Part shown: positions 44,324-53,415 of the stretch, piece after piece
Numbering within the stretch: the stretch's first letter is position 1
How the letters are laid out: each line of letters begins with the position of its first letter
NCBI GenBank assembly: GCA_041397845.1
Contig: JAWKVW010000010.1
Coordinates: 1-64,000, forward strand
Direction of reading: 5' to 3'
Length of the DNA: 64,000 nt
DNA from: JAKPQE01 sp041397845
Lineage (GTDB): Bacteria; Pseudomonadota; Alphaproteobacteria; Rhizobiales; JAKPQE01
Translations under genes and position numbers: made by a program
The notes under the pieces: model-generated
Database searches by the model: none
What the model saw: the letters and a program-made list of their open reading frames with translations, nothing else
What the model was told of the DNA's origin: nothing

Positions 44324-44506
44324 GTGTGCTCCAATCGTGGTGTCGGGCAGAGCTGAAAAAGCCAGCTTGCGAGCGCGATATCGGGCCGCTTTTAGCCGCT
44401 TGGCGCGGGGAAGGCAAAGGGCGGCTTGATCGCGCCGCCGCGACGCCGCATTTTTATGGATCGTCGCAGTCCATCCCATCGCAATCATTCGGGAGCCGCG
44501 AGGCAC

Positions 44507-45595
44507 GTGTCGGGCGAAACCAGAGTCGATAGCCAGCAGGCGCAGTCCCTGTTCGGGCAACTGAACGAGCGGTCGCGGGAGATCTTTCGGCGGATCGTCG
44601 AGACCTATCTGGAATCGGGCGAGCCGGTCGGTTCACGCAATCTTTCCCGGCGCCTGCCGATGACCCTGTCGCCGGCCTCGGTGCGCAATGTGATGTCCGA
44701 TCTCGAACTGCTCGGCCTCGTGCATGCGCCGCACACCAGCGCCGGCCGGCTGCCGACGGAGTTCGGCCTCAGGTTTTTCGTCGATGCGATGCTGGAAATC
44801 GGCGACGCGACCGAGGACGAGCGGCGGGCGATCGAGGCACAAATCCGGGCAGCGTCACCGACGAAGACGCTCGATTCGCTGCTGACCGAGGCAAGCCAGG
44901 TGCTGTCCGGCATCAGCCGGGGGGCCGGCGTCGTGCTGACGCCGAAGACCGACATGCGGCTGAAGCACATCGAGTTCGTGCGGCTCGAGCCGACCAAGTG
45001 CCTTGTGGTGCTCGTCGGGGAAGATGGTTCGGTCGAGAACCGCATCATCGACCTGCCCGCCGGGCTGCCGCCGGCCGTGCTCATCGAGGGCTCGAATTTC
45101 CTCAATGCCCATATTCGCGGGCGCACGGTCTCGGAGGCGCGGCGCGTCCTTGAAACGGCGCGGCTCGAGCAGCAGGCCGAGCTCGACCGGCTGACGCAGA
45201 CGATCATCGATGCCGGCATCGCCACCTGGGCCGGGGCGCAGGCCGACCGGCCGCATACGCTGATCGTGCGCGGCCGGGCGAACCTCCTCGAGGACCTGCG
45301 GGCGCAAGAGGATCTGGAGCGCATCCGGCTGCTGATCGACGACCTCGAATCAAAGAAGGATCTCATCCGCCTGCTCGGCCTTGCCGACCAGGGCGAAGGC
45401 GTGCGCATCTTCATCGGCTCGGAGAACAAGCTGTTCTCGCTGTCCGGCTCGTCGATGATCGTCGCGCCCTACCGGGATTCGGAACAGCGCATCGTCGGTG
45501 CGCTCGGCGTCATCGGTCCGACGCGGCTGAATTACGCCCGGATCGTGCCGATGGTCGACTATACGGCCAAGGTGGTCGGCCGGCTGCTTGGATGA
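44507..45595 (+). CDS. hrcA: heat-inducible transcription repressor HrcA
   Basis: A repressor of class I heat-shock genes that binds the CIRCE operator and is folded by GroE. The winged helix (LNERSREIFRRIVETYLESG, LSPASVRNVMSDLELLGL, HTSAGRLPTE) and the GAF-like domain ending in GPTRLNYARIVPMVDYTA are complete. GTG 44507 is preferred because the family starts 15-20 residues before LNERS; in-frame ATGs at 44456 and 44426 are upstream. No CIRCE element is seen in the flanks. Confidence 0.93.
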   Translation: MSGETRVDSQQAQSLFGQLNERSREIFRRIVETYLESGEPVGSRNLSRRLPMTLSPASVRNVMSDLELLGLVHAPHTSAGRLPTEFGLRFFVDAMLEIGDATEDERRAIEAQIRAASPTKTLDSLLTEASQVLSGISRGAGVVLTPKTDMRLKHIEFVRLEPTKCLVVLVGEDGSVENRIIDLPAGLPPAVLIEGSNFLNAHIRGRTVSEARRVLETARLEQQAELDRLTQTIIDAGIATWAGAQADRPHTLIVRGRANLLEDLRAQEDLERIRLLIDDLESKKDLIRLLGLADQGEGVRIFIGSENKLFSLSGSSMIVAPYRDSEQRIVGALGVIGPTRLNYARIVPMVDYTAKVVGRLLG

Positions 45596-45610
45596 AACAG
45601 CCTCAGATAC

Positions 45611-45642
45611 CTTGATTTTTGCCGCGATAGTCCTGATATCGG
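45611..45642 (+). promoter_or_regulatory. predicted RpoH (sigma-32) promoter of grpE
   Basis: CTTG (45611-45614), 18 nt, then CTGATATCGG (45633-45642) fits the alphaproteobacterial RpoH pattern CTTG-N17/18-CYTATNTNNG with one mismatch. It lies 40 nt before the grpE start. Confidence 0.45.
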
Positions 45643-45681
45643 GGCCAAGCTTTTGTCCGAGATCCATTTGCGAGAGAGACA

Positions 45682-46329
45682 ATGACCGACGAGACCGGCA
45701 AGGAAAATCAGGAGAGCGCGGCCGCCGCGCCGGCGGGCGCGACCGACACCGCCGCCGCCGAGGCCGCTGCGGCAGGCCATCCGGCAGAAGTGCTCACCAA
45801 GGAAAACGCCGACCTCAAGGACCGGGTGCTGCGCACCATGGCCGAGATGGAGAACCTGCGCCGGCGCACCGAGCGCGAGGTCCGGGACGCTGGCCAGTAT
45901 GCAATCGCCTCGTTTGCGCGCGACCTTCTGGCGGTCGCCGACAATCTGCGCCGGGCGCTCGATGCCGTTGGCGACGAGGCGCGGGCGACGGCGGACCCGA
46001 CGCTGACCGCTCTTCTCGAGGGCGTCGAGATGACCGAGCGCGAGCTGCTCAAGGTCTACGAGAAGCACGGCGTGACACGGCTCGAACCGACGGGCCAGAA
46101 GTTCGATCCGAATTTCCATCAGGCGATGTTCGAAATCCCGGACCCGAGCGTGCCGGCCGGCACGGTGGCGCAGGTCATGCAGGCCGGCTATGTCATCGGC
46201 GAGCGGGTGTTGCGGCCGGCGATGGTCGGGGTTGCCCGCGGCGGGCCGAAGTTCGTCGCCGATACGCCGGCGGCAGCGGACGCACGGCCGGCGGCAGAAC
46301 CGGGCAGCACGATAAATCGCGAGGCGTGA
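45682..46329 (+). CDS. grpE: co-chaperone GrpE, nucleotide exchange factor for DnaK
   Basis: A 215-residue dimeric factor that releases ADP from DnaK. An Ala-rich N-terminus precedes a long coiled coil (TKENADLKDRVLRTMAEMEN, RRRTEREVRDAGQYAI) and the beta-domain FDPNFHQAMFEIPDPSVPAG, QAGYVIGERVLRPAMVGVA. The C-terminus is a variable Ala/Pro tail. GAGAGAGAC precedes the ATG. An RpoH-like promoter lies in the 86-nt gap after hrcA. Confidence 0.95.
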   Translation: MTDETGKENQESAAAAPAGATDTAAAEAAAAGHPAEVLTKENADLKDRVLRTMAEMENLRRRTEREVRDAGQYAIASFARDLLAVADNLRRALDAVGDEARATADPTLTALLEGVEMTERELLKVYEKHGVTRLEPTGQKFDPNFHQAMFEIPDPSVPAGTVAQVMQAGYVIGERVLRPAMVGVARGGPKFVADTPAAADARPAAEPGSTINREA

Positions 46330-46432
46330 TCGGACGCAAAGCGCAATCGGCGGCCTCGCGGCCTTCGCCTAACTCATTGAATCAAGTAATTGTTTTCGCG
46401 TCTTGACGGCGTGTGAGCGCATCACGCAAACG

Positions 46433-46462
46433 AAAACCGCGACCTCCCGGCCGCGGTTTTTT
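46433..46462. terminator. bidirectional Rho-independent terminator after grpE
   Basis: AAAACCGCG and CGCGGTTTTTT form a 9-bp stem with T-runs in both directions, between grpE and the convergent SPFH gene. Confidence 0.85.
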
Positions 46463-46490
46463 GTTGTCATTGCGCTTCGCCTGACGGCGA

Positions 46491-48287
46491 TTACTGCAGC
46501 GGCTGGGCCGGAGCGCGATTGCTGCCAAGGGCCTGACCGAGAATCGCAGCGGCACCGGCAAGGCCATCGCCACCGGCGCCGGCGGTCACCACGGTGTTCG
46601 GCACCAGCCGGCCGATGAGGCTGACGAGTTCGGGCCTGCGCTCAAGGGCGGAGAGCACCTTTTCCAGTGCCTGCAGCAGGGCGACGCGATCCTGACCGAG
46701 CACCGCGGCCTGGGCGGACTGGCCCTTCGCCAGTTCCTCGAGGAACTTGCGCTCGGCGCGACCGAGGGCCTCGCGCTCCTGCTCGCGCTGATTGGCGACC
46801 TGAACGGCGATTTGCGATTCGACGAGGCGGGGCTGCTCGTTCGCGGTCGAGCGGGCCTGCTCGGTCTCGATGCGCTTCTGCTGGGCGGCGGTCTCGCGGC
46901 CGTAAGCGATGGAGAGCTGGTCGGCGAGCTGAACGCGCAGGCGCGACAGCAGCAGCTCCGGCGGAATGGCCGGCTCGCCGAGGCGAATCTCGCGAATATC
47001 GACGCCGGCCTTGGCGCCTTCGACCTTGATCTTTGCCTCGATCGTCTCTTCCAGAGCCTCGCGGTTCTCGATGAGATCGAGCACGCGGGTCGGGCGGATT
47101 TCGTATTCGACCGGATCGGTGATGGTGCCGTCGGCGTTCTTCAGCGGCACGCGCACGGTCGAGCCGGCGACATTGCGGACTATAGAACGAATGGCCGGCG
47201 TCAGGATGCGGTCCTCAATTTCATCGAGGCCACCGACAGAGGCAATGACGATCGGAGCATGTTCCGGGCTGACCTGGACGAGGGCACGCAGTTCCAGCGG
47301 GATGTCCCAGCCCTCGACCTTGATGAAGACGGCCTTGTCGGCGGCGTTGTCGGGAACCGGCTCCTCGACGCGCCGTTCGACCTGCTGCAGATTGCCCTGC
47401 TGGTCGAGCGACAGGTCAACGATGCGCTTCACGTAGCCGCCCTTGTATTCCCAGGTGCGGACGCGCACGTCGACGAAGGTCGCACCTCGTAGGCGGTGCG
47501 GTTCAGGTAGTAGGCGCCAGGAAGCAGCGGCTCGCTCCAGATGCCGACGCAGCCGCGCGGCGCAGCGGCACGGACAGGGCGCCACGGGTCGCCGTGGTCG
47601 AAACCTCCTCCTCGCGGCAGCTCACGCCGGGGGTCGCGACGTTCGACTTCACGACACCGACGAAGCCTTTCGGGATCACCGTCGCCTCGGTGTCCTCATC
47701 GATCTTGACGTCGAAGAGATAGCGATTGAGGCGGTACTGGCGGGCTTCAGCACGGATTCCGCGGACCGCGATAGCCACCCTTCTCAAGAAATGCCGTCGC
47801 GTTCAGCATGTCGGCGACGTCCTCGTCGGCAAAGGCCGGGGCGATATACATGCCGGCCGGCATCGGCTTGCCGTCGAGCGCCGTCAACTGGCCGTAATAG
47901 CCCTCGGGCACCGAGACAACGTCATATTCCTCATAGGAATAGAGGACCCGGACAAAGGGCATGAAATGAAAGCCCGGTCCAAGGATCTGGGCTTGCGGAC
48001 CCTTTTCGCCGGAAAGGGCGACGGTACGGCCATCAGGCAGTTCCGAGAAGAAGCGTAGATCCCACTTCCAGATGGCCGACACCATCGGCGCCGACATAGA
48101 TGAACGACGACGCGGCGAGCATGTAAAGGCCAGCGAGGGCCATGACGGCGCCGAGGCCGCGGCGGCCGAGCACCTGGCCAAGGCGACCGAGCCGGCCGAG
48201 CGGCGGCGGGCCTCCGGCAGGTGTCGCCTTTCGCATAACACGATGCCGAAGGCTAAGAGTGCGACGCCAATATTGATGCCAAAGCAT
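46491..48287 (-). pseudogene. SPFH/Band 7 domain protein broken by about four frameshifts
   Basis: Pieces in all three minus frames join into one prohibitin-like membrane protein of about 590 residues. In order they are: start MLWHQYWRR with GGAAAGG upstream; membrane span GAVMALAGLYMLAASSFIYV; GPQAQILGPGFHFMPFVRVL; EEYDVVSVPEGYYGQLTALD; RYLFDVKIDEDTEATVIPKG; GIWSEPLLPGAYYLNRTAYE; FVDVRVRTWEYKGGYVKRIV; then a long charged coiled coil (IETEQARSTANEQPRLVESQ) and the tail SLIGRLVPNTVV. Breaks fall near 48080, 47770, 47555 and 47487. SPFH proteins organise membrane microdomains. HflK and HflC lack this length and C-terminus. Error or decay cannot be separated here. Confidence 0.78.
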
Positions 48288-48426
48288 TGTCCAACCTTTC
48301 CTACAGATCAGTTCGATCCAGAATAGCTGGCGGCGCGGTTTCGTGAGGTGATCAGTTCTCAGGTATAAGATTTCATTGGCTTCCGAACTGAGAGGTGATC
48401 TGGCGACCACCCCTCAGGACCGTTTG

Positions 48427-49383
48427 CTAGCTGTGGAGCCTCAACAGGTTTGTCCCCGGTGAGGCCGAGGCGACTGATTGGCGTTTTGGATTTCAGGCCG
48501 GCATGAGGCCGATGCCAATGTAGCGATGCAGCCAGACCGGCAATGCTGCGGCGCGGTGATGTGAGGTTGGGTATGCGACAGCGTAGGCCCACTCCTGAGG
48601 CGGTCTGGATGAAGCGCTCGGCCTTGCCGTTGGTGCGCGGCGTATATGGCGGTGCGGATGTGCTTGATGCCGAGGCTGCGGCAGGCCGCTGCGAAGGCTT
48701 TCGACTTGTAGCAGGAACCGTTGTCGGTCATGACGCGGGAGACCGTGATGCCGGGCCAGCTTGTAATAGGCCAGGGCTGCCTCGAGGAAAGGCGACGGCG
48801 CTTGCGCATCCTTCTTCTCGTCGGGCAGGATCTGGCTGAATCCGATGCGCGAGGCGTCGTCGATGGCGATATGGACGAACTCCCAGCCGATGCCCCGGCT
48901 GTTGGATTGGCCGCGGCGATTGCCGGTGATGCGATGGCCGACACGGTCGAAGCGGCCGAGCTTCTTGATGTCGATGTGGATCATCTCGCCGGGAGAGCTG
49001 CGCTCGTAGCGGCGAGCCAGCCGGCTCGAGGTCTTTCAGCCGTGACAACCCGGCCCGCTTGAGAACCCGGCTGACGGTGGCTGGCGATACCCCGGCTTCC
49101 ATCGCGATGTGCTTGCCGGTCCAGCACAGCGCCTGAGAGCCACGATGCGCTTCGACCACGGCTGCATCCGTCGCGCCGGGCATGCGATGCGGCCGCGACA
49201 GGCGGTCAGCCATGCCGGCCCGGCCCTCCACCGCATATCGCTCTACCCAGCGCGCCACAACTTTGGCCGACACGCCGAACCGAGCCGCCGCCTGGGCTTT
49301 GGAAAGACGACCTTCGATCACCCACCAGCGCCATCTCCTCTCTGACGCAACGGTGTCAGGCGGGCATTCTTGTGGATGTTCAT
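48427..49383 (-). mobile_element. IS481-family transposase, degraded by multiple frameshifts
   Basis: Fragments in three frames rebuild an IS481-type transposase of about 315 residues. They include the helix-turn-helix leader EGRLSKAQAAARFGVSAKVV with HRMPGATDAAVV; ASPATVSRVLKRAGLSR-type second HTH (here VSPATVSRVLKRAGLSRLKD); the DDE core with MIHIDIKKLGRFDRVGHRIT (first Asp), VHIAIDDASRIGFSQILPDE, SRVMTDNGSCYKSKAFAAAC (second Asp) and HRPHAGLKSKTPISRLGL. At least five indels interrupt it, and the region around the catalytic Glu is scrambled between frames. The start is ATG 49383 (MNIHKNARLTPLR) and the stop TAG 48427-48429. I could not identify terminal inverted repeats or a target duplication. 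Confidence 0.8.
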
Positions 49384-49786
49384 TCCGGACCCTCCGGTGG
49401 TCACTGAAGCTTGGTAACTCCAGTCTCCCCGGTCCGGTCCGAATGGACAACTTACCCAGCTCACACCTAGCTGGCTCGGATCAATCAAGCGTTGCTAAAC
49501 TTTTTTGCTTCACAAATTTCTTTCAGTTTTTGACCTCAATCTACCCTGATTGAAGCCGAAATGTGCAGCTATGTCGTGCTGATATATGCCGCATGCCAGC
49601 ATTCTGTGAATTTCGATCGCTTGATTGAGATTGGGGCTGCGCGGCGGCTTTTTGGCGACTTAGGCATTCGATTCTTCCTTGAGTCTGAATCTGCCGGCCT
49701 TGACGCATGATTCCATATGCGCACATATTGTGCGCGTCCAAAGGACCCATGACCCAGCGGCCAGCAGATGTGGTTTGCTAGGTTTC

Positions 49787-49826
49787 GAACCGCTCGAAGC
49801 TGCAACTTCGAGGCGGTTCTTATTTT
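49787..49826. terminator. terminator-like hairpin
   Basis: GAACCGCTCGAAG and CTTCGAGGCGGTTC pair over about 13 bp with one bulge and are followed by TTATTTT on the plus strand. No gene is assigned to it. Confidence 0.5.
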
Positions 49827-49913
49827 GTCTACCTTTGGGTTGGTCATCGTCGCAGCTTGACGTCAAGGCTCTGTAGCGGCGGTCAAACAGTCTGCACACT
49901 TACGGGGACTAAC

Positions 49914-49922
49914 TGTGGATAA
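49914..49922 (-). promoter_or_regulatory. perfect DnaA box
   Basis: TGTGGATAA is the exact complement of the R1-type box TTATCCACA. It is followed by an AT-rich run (AACTTTTTTTATTTTC). Confidence 0.55.
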
Positions 49923-49935
49923 CTTTTTTTATTTT

Positions 49936-50589
49936 CTAGAAATTTGGCCTGACTCTTCGGGCCTTAGATTGATTCGCCCCCCTCTGTGGAAAATTCGGGG
50001 GGCACTGACTAAGCAGCGTGGAGGTGCCGGGCAGGAGGCGGTCGATGCCATGATAGAAACAGCGCGAGGCGCCGCCGAGGAGAAGGACATCGCCGGAGGC
50101 GAGCGGAAATGATCGTGTCGGACCTTTTCTTTCAGGCCCGCCGATGCGGAACTTCGCGGTGTCGCCAAGCGAGATCGACAGGATCGGTGCGGTAAAGTCG
50201 GCCTCGTCCTCGTCGCGGTGGAGACCCATGCGGGCGCCGGGCTCATAGTAATTGACGAGGCAGGCTTCAGGCTCGGCCGGATAGTCGGTGAGCTCGCGCC
50301 AGAGCGACAGGATGCTAGCTGGAATCCTCGGCCATGGCCTGCCGGTGACCGGATGGCGGGCGCTGTAGCGATAGCCGTCGCGGTCGGACATCCAGCCGAG
50401 CGAGCCGCAATTGGTCATCTCGACGCTGAACGGGCGCCCGGACTTCGGCATGACCGGCCGATAAAGCGGCGCCTCGACGATGACCTCGACGATTTCGGCG
50501 AGGATCGATTCGCAGGCGTTCCGGTCGAGCCTTCCCGGGATGAGGCGCAGGCCTTCGGGATAGGGCGCGGCGGCGCCGTCACTCGCCAA
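49936..50589 (-). CDS. alkB: AlkB-type 2-oxoglutarate/Fe(II) dioxygenase, C-terminus disturbed
   Basis: A DNA/RNA demethylase of the AlkB family that removes 1-methyladenine and 3-methylcytosine. VEMTNCGSLGWMSDRDGYRY, the iron-binding MGLHRDEDEADF (HxD), GDTAKFRIGG and FYHGIDRLLPGTSTLL (distal His) are present. The called frame then ends in an unrelated tail. The expected Arg-bearing strand appears in another frame as GGRINLRPEESG after a run of six G, so an indel there probably removes the 2-oxoglutarate-binding Arg. TTG 50589 overlaps the dnaQ stop and has GGCGGA upstream. Confidence 0.78.
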   Translation of the reverse strand: MASDGAAAPYPEGLRLIPGRLDRNACESILAEIVEVIVEAPLYRPVMPKSGRPFSVEMTNCGSLGWMSDRDGYRYSARHPVTGRPWPRIPASILSLWRELTDYPAEPEACLVNYYEPGARMGLHRDEDEADFTAPILSISLGDTAKFRIGGPERKGPTRSFPLASGDVLLLGGASRCFYHGIDRLLPGTSTLLSQCPPNFPQRGANQSKARRVRPNF

Positions 50590-51274
50590 GATATTTCCGC
50601 CAAAGGGCTTTTTCGCCCATCTCGCCGATGAAGGCGAGGTGCGCCTCGCGCTCGGCTTCGGTGAGACGCGTGGGCAACGGTGCCTCGCGCGGGCGGATGC
50701 TGCGGGCGCTGATGTTGCCGGCATGGCCACCGCCATCGGCGGCATCGAGGGTCAGCAGGGCCTGCCGGCCGCCGATCAGCTCGATATAGACCTCGGCCAG
50801 CAGTTCGGCATCGAGCAAGGCGCCATGCTTGGTTCGGCGCGAATTGTCGATGCCGTAGCGGCTGCAAAGATTATCGAGACTGTTCGGGCCGGCCGGGTGG
50901 CGGCGCCGGGCGAGCACGAGCGAATCGACGACGACCTCGCCGGGGATCGGCGGCAGCTCAAGGCGGGCAAGCTCGGCGTTGAGGAAGTTCATGTCAAAGG
51001 TGGCGTTATGGGCGATCAGCCGTGCGCCATCGATGAAGGCGAGGAAATCCTCGACGATATCGGCAAAGACCGGCTTGTCCGACAGGAACTCCTCGGACAG
51101 GCCATGGACGTTGAACGCCTCGACCGGCATCGATCGCTGCGGGTTGATGTAGCAGTGGAAGATCTGGCCGGTCGGGATGTGGTTGATGAGCTCGACCGCG
51201 CCGATCTCGACGACCCGATCGTCCCTGCGATGGTCGAGGCCGGTCGTTTCGGTATCGAGGGTGATTTCCCGCAC
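50579..51274 (-). CDS. dnaQ: DNA polymerase III epsilon subunit (3'-5' proofreading exonuclease)
   Basis: A 231-residue exonuclease. ExoI is TLDTETTGL (Asp7, Glu9), ExoII is LIAHNATFDMNFL, and ExoIII is RTKHGALLDAELLAEVY with the general-base His. A C-terminal tail for polymerase alpha binding follows. The GTG 51274 starts the protein with REITLDTETTGL. It is the last replication gene of the origin-proximal ppsR-maf-aroE-coaE-dnaQ string. Confidence 0.95.
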   Translation of the reverse strand: MREITLDTETTGLDHRRDDRVVEIGAVELINHIPTGQIFHCYINPQRSMPVEAFNVHGLSEEFLSDKPVFADIVEDFLAFIDGARLIAHNATFDMNFLNAELARLELPPIPGEVVVDSLVLARRRHPAGPNSLDNLCSRYGIDNSRRTKHGALLDAELLAEVYIELIGGRQALLTLDAADGGGHAGNISARSIRPREAPLPTRLTEAEREAHLAFIGEMGEKALWRKYLGE

Positions 51275-51335
51275 GGGTGGCGCTTTCTCAGGCTCGCCCC
51301 GATTCGGGGCCGATATGATCCTCGGGCAGGATCGA

Positions 51336-51959
51336 TCAGCGACCCCGACCGTTCAAGACGGCAGCGGCGGCTTTTCCCCGCATTCCGGCGACGGCGCGCA
51401 GGATGTCGGCTACGGCCCGGCGGGCGTCATCAAGGCCGTGGCCGGTATCGACGATGAAATGGGCGGCGCGGCGCTTGTCGGCATCGGCCATCTGGCGGGC
51501 GAGCATCGTCTCGAGCAGTGCCTCGGTCATGCCGGGGCGGGCAAGCACCCGCGCGCGCTGGACGGCGGCGTCGGCGGTGACGACGACGACGGCGTCGACA
51601 CGGGCCGCGCCGCCGGTCTCAAACAGGAGCGGTATGTCGAGAACGGCAATGCGGCTCGATTCGGCAGCGTTTCGAAGGAAGCAACGTTCTTCCTCGCGCA
51701 CCAGCGGATGAACGATGGCCTCGAGCCTCGCGATTGCCTCAGGCTTGCCGACGACGGCGGCGCCGAGCTTCCTGCGGTCGACGCCGTCAGGCCCGGTCGT
51801 GCCGGGAAAGGCGGCCTCGATCGCTGCCACGGCCGGGCCGCGATAGAGCATGTGGACCGTTGCGTCGGCATCATGGACGGGAATGCCGGCGGCGGCGAAC
51901 ATCCTTGCCGTTGTCGACTTGCCCATGCCGATGGAGCCGGTGAGGCCGAGGATCAGCAT
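51336..51959 (-). CDS. coaE: dephospho-CoA kinase
   Basis: A 207-residue P-loop kinase that phosphorylates the 3'-OH of dephospho-CoA in the last step of CoA synthesis. Walker A is GLTGSIGMGKSTTA, then HDADATVHMLYRG (CoA site) and VLDIPLLFETGG. The ATG overlaps the aroE stop by one base. Confidence 0.95.
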   Translation of the reverse strand: MLILGLTGSIGMGKSTTARMFAAAGIPVHDADATVHMLYRGPAVAAIEAAFPGTTGPDGVDRRKLGAAVVGKPEAIARLEAIVHPLVREEERCFLRNAAESSRIAVLDIPLLFETGGAARVDAVVVVTADAAVQRARVLARPGMTEALLETMLARQMADADKRRAAHFIVDTGHGLDDARRAVADILRAVAGMRGKAAAAVLNGRGR

Positions 51960-52801
51960 CACCTGCCTCCGATATGGGCAAGGACCTTCGCCCGCAGTTC
52001 CGGCGTCACGTCCGGGCGGACGCCGAACCAGCGCTCGAAACCCGGCACGGCCTGATGCAGGAGCATGCCGAGGCCATCGACGGCTGGATTGCCACGTTCG
52101 CGGGCGGCGCGCAGGAGACCGGTCTCGAGCGGAACGTAGACGATATCGGTGACGAGCGCTGCCGTCGGCAGGGCGGCAAGGTCGATGTCGAGGTCCGGCT
52201 CGCCGGCCATGCCGAGGGATGTCGTGTTGACGAGGATTGTCGCACCGGCAAGGACTTCCGACCGATTCTCCCACGAAACGGCTTCGACCGCCGGGCCGAA
52301 ACGATCCTTGAAATCATCGATGCGGGAGAGCGTCCGGTTGACGATGGCGACGGTCGGGAAACCGCGGCCGACGAGGCCATGGACGACGGCGCGGGCAGCG
52401 CCGCCGGCGCCAAGAACGACGGCCTTGCCTTTTGCCGCGTCCCAGCCGGGCGCGCCGGCGTCGAGATTGGCCAGGAAGCCGTAGCCGTCTGTATTGGAAG
52501 CAGCGAGGCGGCCGTCTTCGAGCCAGAGCGTGTTGGCGGCGGCGAGCGATCTTGCGATGTCGTCGGTCCGCTCGGCGGCGGCAAAGGCCGCTTCCTTGTG
52601 CGGCACGGTGACATTGCCGCCGACATAGCCGTTGGCGGCAAGATCGCGAAGAAAGCCGGCAAGCTCCTCCGGCTTCACCGCAACGGCTTCATAGCTGCCT
52701 GCGATGCCATAGTGCTTCAGCCAATGGCCATGAATGACCGGTGATCGCGAGTGCCTGATCGGCCAGCCGATGACGAAGGCCTTGCGGAGGGCGGCGCTCA
52801 T
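51959..52801 (-). CDS. aroE: shikimate dehydrogenase
   Basis: A 280-residue NADPH-dependent enzyme reducing 3-dehydroshikimate in the aromatic amino-acid pathway. IGWPIRHSRSPVIHGHWLK, the catalytic Lys in GGNVTVPHKEAAF, the Asp in NTDGYGF, the Rossmann loop VLGAGGAARAVVHGL, and NRT for NADPH specificity are present. The ATG overlaps the maf stop (ATGA). Confidence 0.96.
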   Translation of the reverse strand: MSAALRKAFVIGWPIRHSRSPVIHGHWLKHYGIAGSYEAVAVKPEELAGFLRDLAANGYVGGNVTVPHKEAAFAAAERTDDIARSLAAANTLWLEDGRLAASNTDGYGFLANLDAGAPGWDAAKGKAVVLGAGGAARAVVHGLVGRGFPTVAIVNRTLSRIDDFKDRFGPAVEAVSWENRSEVLAGATILVNTTSLGMAGEPDLDIDLAALPTAALVTDIVYVPLETGLLRAARERGNPAVDGLGMLLHQAVPGFERWFGVRPDVTPELRAKVLAHIGGR

Positions 52802-53415
52802 CTGTCGAGGATCCCCTCATCGCGCAGGAAGCCGAGCAGCGGCAGCAACGGCAGGCCGAGAATGGTGAAATAGTCGCCCTCGATCTTTTCAAAGAGCTGG
52901 ATGCCCGGGCCTTCAAGGCGATACGCACCGACGCTTGTCAGGGCATCATCGCCGACCTCGGCAAGGTAGCGGCCAACGAATTCCGGCGTGAAGTCGCGCA
53001 TCGTCAGGTCGGCGCGGGAAACGTGGCGCCAGACCGTTTCGCCGTCGCGGACGCAGGCGATCGCGGAATAGAGCGAATGGGTGCGGCCGCGCATGGCAAG
53101 AAGCTGGCGGCGGGCGTCTTCCATTGTCTTCGGCTTGTTGAAGCGTTCGTGGCCAAGGCCGAGCGTCTGGTCGGAGCCGATGACAAGGGCGCCCGGCCGT
53201 TCCTCGCAGACGGCCATCGCCTTGGCTTCGGCGAGGACGGCGGCGATATCGTCCGGCGGGAAGTCTGCCTCGAGCAGCGGCGCCTCGACGGCGCGCTCGT
53301 CGATATCGGCGGGCCGGGTCTCGAAGACGAGGCCGGCGTTTTCGAGGAGCATCACCCGCGAGCGGCTTTTCGAGGCAAGGACAAGCGGCGTTTTCATCAT
53401 GGCGTCGGCCTTCAT
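52798..53415 (-). CDS. Maf-family nucleotide pyrophosphatase
   Basis: A 205-residue Maf-like protein. The leader LVLASKSRSRVMLLENAGL, EKAMAV-type region AEAKAMAV, and VIGSDQTLGLGHERFNKPKT are family signatures. The YceF-type sequence (here SDQTLG) suggests m7GTP hydrolysis rather than dTTP/UTP, but this is inference. The ATG at 53415 overlaps the ppsR stop. Confidence 0.9.
   Translation of the reverse strand: MKADAMMKTPLVLASKSRSRVMLLENAGLVFETRPADIDERAVEAPLLEADFPPDDIAAVLAEAKAMAVCEERPGALVIGSDQTLGLGHERFNKPKTMEDARRQLLAMRGRTHSLYSAIACVRDGETVWRHVSRADLTMRDFTPEFVGRYLAEVGDDALTSVGAYRLEGPGIQLFEKIEGDYFTILGLPLLPLLGFLRDEGILDR

Larger units (their letters stand above)
49384..49935. other. AT-richer non-coding island next to the IS remnant
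   Basis: The island has clearly lower GC than its flanks and no open frame with coding character. It contains a perfect 7-bp inverted repeat GCGCACA-TAT-TGTGCGC (49719-49735), a terminator-like hairpin at 49787-49826, and an exact DnaA box at 49914 beside a T-rich tract. It probably came with, or was exposed by, the transposon insertion, or is the remnant of a foreign segment. Confidence 0.5.

Noticed and set aside
44324..44506. RpoH promoter or CIRCE upstream of hrcA
   Set aside because: A CTTG element exists but the -10 match is poor, and no TTAGCACTC/GAGTGCTAA pair is present.
46491..48287. Calling this region HflK/HflC
   Set aside because: It reconstructs to one protein with a single N-terminal span, a long coiled coil and a C-terminal SLIGRLVPNTVV, not the two shorter HflK and HflC genes, and no ftsH partner is adjacent.
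49775..49826. tRNA gene suggested by GGTTTCGAACC
   Set aside because: The surroundings form one long hairpin rather than a cloverleaf, with no acceptor stem or CCA.
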